DNA from: Dolomedes plantarius
Taxonomy: Eukaryota; Arthropoda; Arachnida; Araneae; Dolomedidae
NCBI GenBank assembly: GCA_907164885.2
Contig: OU015498.1
Location: 125,015,727 to 125,079,726, forward strand
Reading direction: 5' to 3'
Length of the DNA: 64,000 nt
Position numbers and translations under genes: made by a program
Shown here: positions 56,046 through 64,000 of the stretch, one piece after another
Layout of the letters: each line of letters begins with the position of its first letter
Position numbering within the stretch: the stretch's first letter is position 1
The notes under the pieces: generated by a model
Database searches by the model: none
Told to the model about the DNA's origin: nothing
What the model saw: only the letters and a program-made list of their open reading frames with translations

Positions 56046-57529
56046 TAAAAAGGAAAAGCTATTGAGTTTGCAAAAGTAAATAAATGTACGCAATTAGAAC
56101 TCTCAAAAAAGTTTGAGATATCGTAAGCTCAAGTTTCTAAATTGTTTAAAAATAAAGAAAAATCTTGAACGACTGGAAATGTAACAAAAATCTTAATCAA
56201 ATACGAAAACGTACTGAAAAGAATCTGAAGTTGAAGATGCTTTTCTTCAGTGGTTTGCTGAAAAACGAGCTTGTAATGTTCCTGGTTGTAATGTTAGTGG
56301 ATGTTTATTGAATCAGAAAGCTGAAGATTTAGCACAATAGTTAAATATAACTGATTTTAAGCTACAAATGGTTGGTTGTGCAGATGGAAAGAAATAAGCC
56401 AACTTTCTTTCAAAAGAAATCCACGGTGAAGCAAGTGATGCTGATGAAGTCGCTGCCAATTCCTAGAAAAATGTAGTATTACTTGCTTTATTACAAGACT
56501 ACAGTTCTTCTTGTATCTATAACTGTGACTAAACAACGCTTTATTATAGAGCAATGCCTGATGGGACTTTGTGCTGGCGAAAGGGTTGTTGGAGGAAAAA
56601 TCCCGAAAGACAGACTAACAGTTTTATGCTGTAGTAATGCTGACGACAGTCATAAAATGCCTCTTTTTGTAATCGGGAAATCCAAAAACCCACGATGTTT
56701 TAGAGGTATAAAATCTCTTCCAGTTAAATACGAAGTGAATTCAAAGGCTTGGATGACTGCTAATTTCTTTCAAAACTGGTTAGTGTCATTTGACAATGAG
56801 ATGAATAAGATGAAAAGAAAAGCTGTCCTTTTTAAGATTAATTCTCAAGCCTATAAAGTCGACATAAGACTAGAAAATGTAGCACTTACTTTTTTACCTC
56901 TGAATACTACAGCTATTTTACAGCCAATGGACCAGGGAATTATATCACTTTTTGAGAGAAACTATAGAAAAGAAGTTGTTAAAAATATCATAGCCTGCAT
57001 ACATGATACTAGTGAATTTTCTATCAATAGTTCATCTACTAAATTTATTAGAAACATTTAAATTCTTACAGCTGTTCATATGATGAAAAAATCATAGAAT
57101 AATATTTTCTAGGTAGCAATAAAAAATTGTTTCATAAAATGTAAATTTTCAACAAACGTAACAAATAGATGAATTAAATGATGAATGAATAACAAACGCA
57201 AATGATTTACCACCAGAAGGAATGACAGAAGAAATTTTTTCCAATTCTGTAAACTTCGACAATGACTAGGAAGAATGTGGGGAAACTTCAAATCCTCAAC
57301 TTGATCAAAGCGAAGTCGATGAAGATGAATTTGATGAAGAATGCACCGTTAAAAAGATCCTTCAAATGTGGAAGTTAATAACGCTTGTGATATTATAAGA
57401 CGTTTCTTCGGAACGCAGCCAAATGCAGACTTTCATTTATCTTATAAACTAAAAAATCAAATAAAAGATTTGCTGCATTCACAGAACAGTAAACAGTCTA
57501 AAATATCCGACTTATTTAGCAACAAATAA
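56046..57529 (+). pseudogene. Tigger-type (pogo) transposase, decayed
   Basis: DNA transposase of the pogo/Tigger group, related to CENP-B and jerky proteins. An N-terminal HTH-like block is readable (KVNKCTQLELSKKFEIS, KLFKNKEK), then a CENP-B-type second DNA-binding part around 56220-56340 (FLQWFAEKRACNV). The DDE domain begins with IYNCD (first Asp, about 56528), where the next codon is TAA. It continues in another frame with GERVVGGKIPKDRLTVLCC, HKMPLFVIGKSKNPRCF and VKYEVNSKAWMTANFF. The second Asp region (VLFKINSQAYK, normally IDNxPAH) has lost its catalytic residue. The third Asp is in AILQPMDQGIISLF. The C-terminal end reads VEVNNACDIIRRFFGTQPN and finishes at TAA 57527-57529. Many stops and shifts; inactive. 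Confidence 0.85.
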
Positions 57530-57576
57530 GTTAGTAACATTGTAATTTTTTTCCAAAAACTAAGGAAATATGCATA

Positions 57577-58058
57577 TCTATACTTATATATAAAGAGAGA
57601 GAGCGATTTTGTACGTGGAGGGTAATCTTCAGAACCACTGTACCTATTTGAAAAATTCTTTCACTGTTTGAAAGGTACAGTATTCCAGATGGACATAGGC
57701 TATATATTATGTATATCTAATCAGTAGAAATAAAGTTAGGGGCTTAATCCTAACAATCTCCATTGTTTCTGCTACTGTCTTATACCGCTTTTTGTTCCGA
57801 AGATGTCAACGATCCTTATCGTGGTGCTATCGCGGTGGGCTTCTGTTCTGATGCTAGCGGTTCGAACCTAGCCGTTCTCCGACACGCCTTTTTCTATTAA
57901 AAAATTTATTTTAATTATTAACTAACATAAAATTAATTTAAGGTATTATTTAGGTTATTATTAAGGTAAAAAAAGATTTACAATTTATTGGCTATCAACT
58001 GGAAATTTATTGGTATAATATTTTGTTCAACCCGGACAAAGTCGGGACGGGCCGCTAG
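57577..58058 (+). mobile_element. short Helitron (482 bp) inside the Tigger element
   Basis: Begins TCTATACTTATATATAAAGA after an A. Ends with the hairpin CCCGGACAAAGTCGGG, then ACGGGCCGCTAG before T. These are classical Helitron termini. The interior holds a tRNA-like segment at about 57812-57880 with a B-box-like GCGGTTCGAACCTAGC; no protein is encoded. Confidence 0.8.
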
Positions 58059-58320
58059 TTTTACAATAAAATTAGTTCATTTTTCATCAAATTTCTAAAT
58101 TTTAAAGTATTTAAAGTGTTTATTACTTTTAACTAATAGATTGGTTGTTAATTGTAATAGTTTAGATATGCCTATGGTTTAGGTCATTTTTAATGCATTC
58201 TTGGTTTAACTGTAATTTTAGACATTGTGTGCGTGTCAATGTGATCCCGGATAATGGAATATCCCGCTTATTAGAATAATTTTTCTTGGCAAATTGACTA
58301 TTCCATTAAGCGGGCTCGTA

Positions 58321-58332
58321 TGTATATATACA

Positions 58333-58422
<90 letters not shown>
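58321..58422. repeat. (TA)n microsatellite
   Basis: Nearly pure TA array with two TATG/CATA interruptions at the left. Confidence 0.95.
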
Positions 58423-58426
<4 letters not shown>

Positions 58427-58557
58427 ATACTCCCGTATAACGCGATGAATATATTACGCATTGTATGAAATCACGTTATAGGAAAAGATGTTGTATGAAT
58501 AAAAATCTAGGATAACGTGAATGATGCTAATGTAAAATATTGGAGTGAGTATTGTCA
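58423..58557. mobile_element. pogo-like MITE, about 135 bp
   Basis: The left end is CACAATACTCCCGTATAACG. The inverted right end begins GACAATACTCACTCC. The CAATACTCCCGTATAACGCG start is the style of Tigger ends. Both sides lie in TA-rich DNA. Confidence 0.55.
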
Positions 58558-58562
58558 TGCAA

Positions 58563-58565
<3 letters not shown>

Positions 58566-58601
<36 letters not shown>
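58566..58601. repeat. (TA)n microsatellite
   Basis: About 17 TA units. Confidence 0.9.
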
Positions 58602-58603
<2 letters not shown>

Positions 58604-58784
58604 TTGGGGGGTTGTCTACATTTTTTGCTGTGTCTTAGTACTCGTAATTTTTCAAATTTTGGTACTGATTAGTTTAAGGGGAGTGGTCAGCAATTTAGAG
58701 AACATTGGCTGCTAGACCGTTAGATTTTTAGTTTTAATGATTATGTTTGTAATTTTTATTTCACATATCTACACTATTAATATA

Positions 58785-59210
58785 CACTCAAGAGCCAAAA
58801 CATTATGACCACCCCTACATTTTGCAATGAATTCGCCTGGATGACGTGGATGGCACGTGATCAGGTGGAAGTGGTATTTAACTGCTGCTGGAGAGTCTGA
58901 AGAATCATTCTTTCACTTACTTCTGTGTGTGATGGGAAAGGCTGCGGATCTAAGCGACTTTGATAGAGGGCAGATTGTAATGGCTCGAAGGCTCGGAACA
59001 AGTATTTCCGAAACTTCACGACTCGTGGGTTGTTCGCGACCTACAGTTGTTAGTACTTATGCAAAGTGGATGAATGACGGTGAAACCAGCAGTAGACGAC
59101 ATGGTGTTGGACGTCCACACGCTATCAAAGAAAAAGGTCGTCGGAGACTGTCTCGCAAGGTGAAGCAAAACCGGAGCCAGACAGTGGCTCAGCTGACAGC
59201 CTAGCCACCT
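58785..59210 (+). mobile_element. Tc1-like element F, 5' stump
   Basis: The left end CACTCAAGAGCCAAAACATT, then ATGACCACC, follows TA. No matching right end downstream; the sequence leaves the element just after the N-terminal coding part. Confidence 0.75.
58932..59204 (+). pseudogene. N-terminal part of a Tc1-like transposase
   Basis: Begins at ATG 58932 ([20 protein letters not shown]), the start matching related enzymes; the open frame extends upstream but only into the element's 5' region. The HTH reads [20 protein letters not shown] and is followed by a GRPH hook and [20 protein letters not shown], the second HTH entry. It ends at TAG 59202-59204, where the element is truncated. The DDE catalytic domain is absent. 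Related in N-terminal layout to the DD36E enzyme at 49678-50716 (both begin MGK-x-x-DL-x-x-FDRGQIV-x-ARR). Confidence 0.85.
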
Positions 59211-60672
59211 GACCTAGTAGCTCAGCTGACTATCTAAAGAGATTCCAATAAGAAAATAGATAACTATGAATTTTACAATGCGCCAGTTACAAAACAAAAG
59301 TTTTTCAAAAATGAATACAGCGATTTTCATTTAACTAACATAATTATTGCACTTTTTATTAGATTAAAGAATATGTGAATAAATTTTACAGCTAAATAAT
59401 ATCATGTTTAATTAAATCAGGGGATTCGGCATTCAGAAAATTCCTTAACATATCATGACACTTTTATGTTGGCATAGCTCTCAAAAAATATCTGAAATTT
59501 TAGTGATATTTTCATTTTTTGTTTGATATACGCTATTAAGGTAGATTTGTTTATTTATAGAAATAAAATATATTTTATGCTTCGGTTCTTGCTTTGACTG
59601 GGGACAAGTGAAAGGCTTTTAAATAAAGAAGAAATGCGATAAAAATGACGGTCAAAGTTCCTGGTATATTACAGAATAAAATGCCGATTCTTAATTTTTA
59701 CTTAGAAAATGTTATCTGCAGCATGATGGTTTTACATCGGAACAAATGTCGACCCATTTTATTTTAAGAGTATAGTGTTTACCACGAAACTTCACTGTAG
59801 ACTTACCCTTCCGAAAACATCTAACATTCCAAACACATTTTCGTTTTTTGTCCGAGAAACGCCATGATGTTAGATTTGTTTATTACATGAAATAAGTTTT
59901 ATTTTATGCTTCGGTGCTAGTTCTAAAGTGGGATAACTTAGAGATGGGTAAATAGCAAAGAAAAAAATTGCAAAGAAATAATTTGAAAAATATGGAAAAA
60001 AAGGACAAAAATTTACGAGGAAGGTGTCCGATATATTAAAGAAAGTATTGCCGTGTTTTGAACAAGAATTTTTATTGACAGAAATAGCTTGCAGCGATGG
60101 TTGAGAGATAGATATAAAAACGATTAATTTTCTTTGCAGGGTTTACTTTATGGCACTGAGTGATGGAGAAATATTTTTCGATTCAGTTTTCACATAGATT
60201 TAAAGAGAAGTTGAATACGCTTCCTTAAGCTTATCTTCAAGTATGTATCAGGAAAAAATAATCAAATTCTAAACAACATTAAAAAAATTTCTGAAGATCT
60301 CAGAAATCATGCTTTTCCTTTTTGTGACAAACGTTGGATTTGTAGAGATATTTTTGATGAAAAAAGCTAGAATTTTTGTAAAGAAGCCCTGGGGATATGT
60401 ATTTTTATTATGATATACTGTATATGTTTGCTGCCTATAAATTTTAGATTCGCTTTATTAAATTTCGTTAAATAAATAAAACATAATTTCAAGTATAACG
60501 AGTAGAAATTCTAAAAATTTAAAAAGTTTTTGGTTCGCAGTTTCCTTTTTGACGGTAGCTATGCAAATTTTGTACTTTCTCTGAATCATTTTGAAGTGCT
60601 AGAAATAAATGCGTGTACTACTTATTTTAGAAGAACCAATGGTTTATATTTTTAATCTGGTGAAAGAATTTT
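59211..60672. other. unassigned AT-rich sequence with a diverged duplication
   Basis: No gene recognised. Segments near 59515-59720 and 59840-60100 look like a degraded tandem duplication with a period of about 325 bases (GTAGATTTGTTTATT ~ GTTAGATTTGTTTATTA; TTTTATGCTTCGGT shared). Confidence 0.45.
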
Positions 60673-60797
60673 TTAGAAATTATTTCTAATGCCAAGCTTA
60701 AAGACAACTGAGCCAAAATACATAGAAAAAAATAGAACAAGAACAAGACACAACAACAAAAGTCGTCTAGAGAAATATTCTATGAACTCAGTAAGTC

Positions 60798-60850
60798 CTT
60801 GTGTAGTAAAAAGTTGACCGTAGCACTCCAATAAAAACCAAACCAAACCA
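60798..60850 (+). mobile_element. SINE family 2, 3' stub with target duplication
   Basis: The last 53 bases of the family (CTTGTGTAGT, GTAGCACTCC, then CCAAA units), flanked by perfect 13-bp duplications AACTCAGTAAGTC (60785-60797 and 60851-60863). A 5'-truncated insertion into LINE-derived sequence. Confidence 0.8.
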
Positions 60851-60879
60851 AACTCAGTAAGTCTGTTGCTTCCCAATAA

Positions 60880-61440
60880 CGATCAGAAAGTGAAATCTTT
60901 CGAGGAGCAGGATAGAGAAGCAAATGAGTCTCATCCATCATATCCGACGTTCGCAGAGCCTGCAGAAAGGATCACTGACGATTTTGAGGCGATACATATA
61001 TTTTGATAAACAATCGTGGCCAATCGCCTGGGGAAATTAAGTAACAGCTCTACACCCTGGTAACTTAAGAATGTCTTTGATTCTAATCTACCAGGGCTTT
61101 TGATAGTTGTTTTCAAAGATCTGTTGACGAATGGCTTCATTGATGGAGTTACGTTTAAGGCGTTTGATGGTACAAAAAGGGACATCAGCATTGGGAATCT
61201 GCAAAAGGGATGTACCTCTCTTTGCTAGGCGATTAGCAGACTCGTTGCCAGAGACTACGCAGTGACCTGGGATCCATTATAAAACTTATGAGAAAAAAAT
61301 GGGGAAAACAATAATGCCGAAAGCTGTAGACAACTTTGCCGCCAAGGACGTTGCTCGGGGTGCATCAAGAAGAGATGGATCTTCTATGCACTCCAAAACT
61401 GCTGAAAGATAAGTTCATAAATTTAGAAGTTATCGTTTTA
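60880..61440 (-). pseudogene. LINE RNase H domain fragment
   Basis: The minus strand reads SAVLECIEDPSLLDAPRA (about 61420-61367) and then WIPGHC at about 61272. It continues GNESANRLAKRGTSLLQIP, NADVPFCTIKRLKRNSINEA and DPFCRLCERR. The WIPGHxxxxGNExAxxLAK pattern and a following CxxC knuckle are characteristic of the RNase H domain and tail of arthropod non-LTR retrotransposons. Stops occur after YQKPW, after RAVT and after CERRI, and there is at least one shift upstream. The 3' continuation (PRKISLSDRYWEATDLLS) is interrupted by the SINE stub at 60798-60850. Dead fragment. Confidence 0.7.
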
Positions 61441-61505
61441 CGGTTTAATGCAGTGTTATAAATATTGAGACTGTATGGTAAAATGTAAAACATATTGGTT
61501 ACAGT

Positions 61506-63250
61506 AGCTGCGTTTACATGGACAACAATAATACCCGGGATTTACCCGCTAATAGGGAAAACCTTCGAAGCCCGTTTACATGGGACCACATTTTCACCCT
61601 GCTTTTACCCGTCTTACCGGAAGTAAAGGCCGTCACATGATTCGGCGGAAATGATCCTCATACACCATCATTCCTCGTAAATTACGTTATGGGTTCGATC
61701 CCAGCCAGTGTCATACTTTTCCAAATTCACTGTATTGCTATTTTTAGCTTTCCAACTTCGAACTCCGCATTTATCTCGTTACGAAGTGCATGGTCCTGGG
61801 GAAGGCCTTTTTTTTCCCAATTGCTGTTCTTTTGACCTCGTATTCTTAAATTTTAAAAATAACAACAAAAAAAAATCATAAAACTTTAAAAATCCAAAAA
61901 GATTGAAAAACTTACAAAAATATTTTTTGTATTCTTATGATATCTGCTTTTCTGGGCCTCTTAATATTATTACTTTTTTGTGTTCCGTGGATCATTAGTC
62001 TTATCTAATTTTTCTTCTAAATTTTCTTAACTTGTAACTCTATATTTTTTCTGTTAACATTAACTTTTTTGTTTTAATTTAACTTTACTAATAATTTTTT
62101 TTTCTTTTACACGCGTTATTCTTACTTTAATATTTTAATTCATTACTTAAAATTTTAATTACTGTGCACTCCCACCTTGATTACATATATCTTGCTTACA
62201 GCAGATAAAGTCGACACGACCAATGCACTCCTCTTCTAAAACACAATTACGTCTGCGTCTATTTGTTATTTAAATGCAGCACATGTCAGTCGCTGTTGAT
62301 AATTATAGAACGTTTACGATTGTTTTCTGTTGTTTTTAAAAATAAATTTAGAAAATAGATAGGAAAAAAGGAATATAAGAACTAGAAGATTGATGCGGAT
62401 ATTAGATATAATCGTACGATCTATGGCTTCATCGCTAAATTTAGTTTTTCCACAACAAAGAATGTGGGCAAAATTACGAAGCTCTGTTTGGTGGGAAGAA
62501 ATTGTTTTAAATTCCTGAAGTAATAAAGACTGGAAAGAAAATTTTCCAATCGATATGTGCATTTTTTTAAATTATAAGATTAATTGTAAGATACTTATTG
62601 TTTTAATAAATCCTTTTATAAAATCAAAATGTAATTTTGATTTCAATTTTGTTTCAGTAATTTTTAGTCATGTATAAATAAAAAAATCATAAATAGATAT
62701 AAATAAATTTTTATCTGTGAATTCTAAAATAATTAATTTATAAATAAATTTTAATGTTACTTTTAATTATTGATAATACTTATTAAATTTATTAATTTTA
62801 CCATAACACTTTAAATGAAAATGTTACTGACATTTTATTGAAATCAAATTTTATTTCTTATTTTACATACCAGATGGCAGTACCATTCTATTTATAATGC
62901 AATTGGAGATGGGTTTTTTTTTTTAAACTAGATGGTCAAATCAAGAAATAAATGAAATCCTCCGGAAAAAAAAAATAGGCACTTTTCTACTGTTTTCTTG
63001 AAAATTATGCGATCGTTAAGGGGTTCCAGATCCTTCCATCGATCATTTAGCTGCATTTTCATGGATTCACACAAGTTCAAACCCGCCATGTTATTTACTC
63101 CCAGCTTCGAAATGCATCATGGGTAATTAGCGGGTTTTATCCTGGGTCGAAGCAGGGTCGAAAATCAACCCTGCATTTTTCCCTATCGTAGGGAAAAAGT
63201 AAGAAACGACCCTGCTTTTACCCGGGTTTTTGGCACATGTAAACGGCACT
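61506..63250. mobile_element. 1.7 kb element with GTTTACATG inverted ends
   Basis: The left end is AGCTGCGTTTACATGG and the inverted right end is AGTGCCGTTTACATGTG; AGT flanks both sides (61503-61505 and 63251-63253). Subterminal copies of ACCCTGCTTTTACCCG lie in direct orientation near both ends (about 61596 and 63210). A small minus-strand frame (62314-62562) is present but matches nothing I know. Superfamily not assigned. Confidence 0.5.
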
Positions 63251-63253
63251 AGT

Positions 63254-63867
63254 GGGATATGAAAAATTGTATCGCATTGTAAAATAGTTCAATGAAGCCT
63301 TTGTTCTTCCCCGGTGAGTTATGTTGTACATGAAAACTGTCCAACTTCAGTTTCTCGGTTGAGGAGGATCTATGACACTATCGTAAAGTTTACTATAAAT
63401 CGTACAAGAGTTTACTATAAATCTTCGATATATCCTTGAAGTTTAAGTCTTATCGGTTGAAATGGGTGGTATTATTAATGAATTGGGAATTTTCTAAATT
63501 TTTGTTTCTTACAAGTTGGTGATTATGGAAAACAAACATGCCGTAAAATGAATACGTAGATCAGAGTGGCGGAATACTCTAGCGATTTGGATGAACAAAT
63601 TTGGAGCCAAAAAACAAGTATTAATGTTGGTGAGACATTTCACCAAGTAGCAACATTTTATGAAAAGGAGTAGAAACTTTACCACATTTCCCCACAGCTT
63701 ATAAAATGCTGCATGCAGGAATTTATATTTGGTGTTACTCTACTGCAACTGTACTCAAATTTTTTGCTAGGTTACGCGGGCCGCAACACAGTACATTATA
63801 CCTCATAAAATAATAATGCAAAAAATAAAACTCCAAACCTAAATGTATCCAAACGTTTATTTAAAAA
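63254..63867. other. unassigned sequence, partly the flank of the hAT-like element
   Basis: GTTACGCGGGCCGCAACAC at about 63770 resembles GC-rich subterminal DNA of hAT elements. No frame recognised. Confidence 0.4.
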
Positions 63868-64000
63868 TTAGTGTGATTTTTTATGTTGAGACAAACTTTT
63901 GACTATTTTATACAAAACAGCTTTATACTTGCTACACGCTACTCTCGATACGTCATCGAAGTAAGAATCAGTAAGATGATGTCTAAATCTGTGTTTGCTG
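63868..64000 (-). CDS. C-terminal end of a hAT-like (EPM2AIP1/ZBED-type) transposase, partial
   Basis: The minus strand, entering from the right edge, encodes SKHRFRHHLTDSYFDDVSRV followed by ACSKYKAVLYKIVKSLSQHK and ends KSH at TAA 63868-63870. The motif R-x-x-LTD-x-x-(L/F)-x-x-V near the very C-terminus, after the hAT dimerisation region, is what I know from hAT-derived proteins of the EPM2AIP1/SCAND3/ZBED5 group. The catalytic and dimerisation domains would lie outside the window. The 44 visible codons are open, so this part shows no damage. Confidence 0.5.
   Translation of the reverse strand, partial: SKHRFRHHLTDSYFDDVSRVACSKYKAVLYKIVKSLSQHKKSH

Larger units (their letters stand above)
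55313..58320 (+). mobile_element. Tigger/pogo element with nested Helitron
   Basis: The left end is GTCGAATCCGCTTAATGAAA. The inverted right end is ACGAGCCCGCTTAATGGAAT. Subterminal copies of the same theme lie inside both ends (CCCGGTTAATGGAATATC at about 55425; CCCGGATAATGGAATATC at about 58245). Both ends abut TA arrays. The interior holds a Tigger transposase pseudogene and a Helitron at 57577-58058. Confidence 0.8.

Noticed and set aside
57812..57880. Functional tRNA gene
   Set aside because: B-box-like sequence present but no convincing cloverleaf; it lies inside a Helitron.
61682..61696. GGGTTCGATCCCAG as part of a tRNA gene
   Set aside because: No acceptor stem or box A at the right distance; treated as a chance B-box-like match in the 61.5-63.3 kb element.
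62314..62562. 82-codon minus-strand frame as a gene
   Set aside because: No recognised motif; AT-rich tail and position inside an unclassified element make it unsupported.

Overview
This is a eukaryotic, AT-rich, repeat-dominated window. I could not support a single ordinary host gene in it. Almost everything recognisable is a transposable element or the remains of one. The mix (Tc1/mariner, pogo/Tigger, Merlin, piggyBac, PIF/Harbinger and hAT MITEs, Helitrons with CTAG ends, a BEL/Pao retrotransposon, jockey-type LINE fragments, tRNA-derived SINEs and many TA/CA microsatellites) is typical of a large arthropod genome. A chelicerate, probably a spider, is my best guess, but that is an impression of the repeat families and not something the sequence proves.

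Layout. 1-1.5 kb: piggyBac transposase running off the left edge, with its TTAA-flanked end. 3.2-4.1 kb: broken Merlin transposase. 5.2-6.5 kb: PIF/Harbinger MITEs inside a triplicated repeat carrying TGACGTCA sites, then a tRNA-headed SINE (SINE-1). 9.2-11.7 kb: two Tc1 elements fused end to end. 12.8-17.6 kb: a second SINE family, a fold-back element, a 3 x 184 bp tandem array, a MITE and a GC-rich island. 17.8-22.9 kb: jockey reverse-transcriptase fragment, large TA arrays and pogo-like elements. 23-29 kb: mostly unassigned AT-rich DNA with a hAT MITE and a mariner derivative. 29.6-33.3 kb: an element with GGTACC-type inverted ends encoding a large protein of unknown function. 34.7-36 kb: a complete but internally deleted Tc1.

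36.9-47.7 kb is the centrepiece, a stack of nested insertions. A non-autonomous element with GTAGGGTAGACCGG ends received a Helitron and also a second element with about 265 bp inverted repeats that carries a gene of unknown function. A BEL/Pao retrotransposon with 356 bp LTRs then landed inside the left inverted repeat of that second element. The right inverted repeat preserves the empty site and proves the order.

47.7-64 kb: another Tc1, a nearly intact Tc1-like DD36E element (one homopolymer frameshift), a local duplication in which one copy has gained a solo LTR and a SINE, a Tigger element containing a Helitron, a 5' Tc1 stump, LINE RNase H remains hit by a SINE, a 1.7 kb element with GTTTACATG ends, and the C-terminus of a hAT-like transposase at the right edge.

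Most coding sequence is decayed. The youngest-looking items are the BEL element (LTRs differ at 2 of 356 positions, two stop codons) and the DD36E element. All calls come from reading the sequence and from family knowledge; no database search was run.
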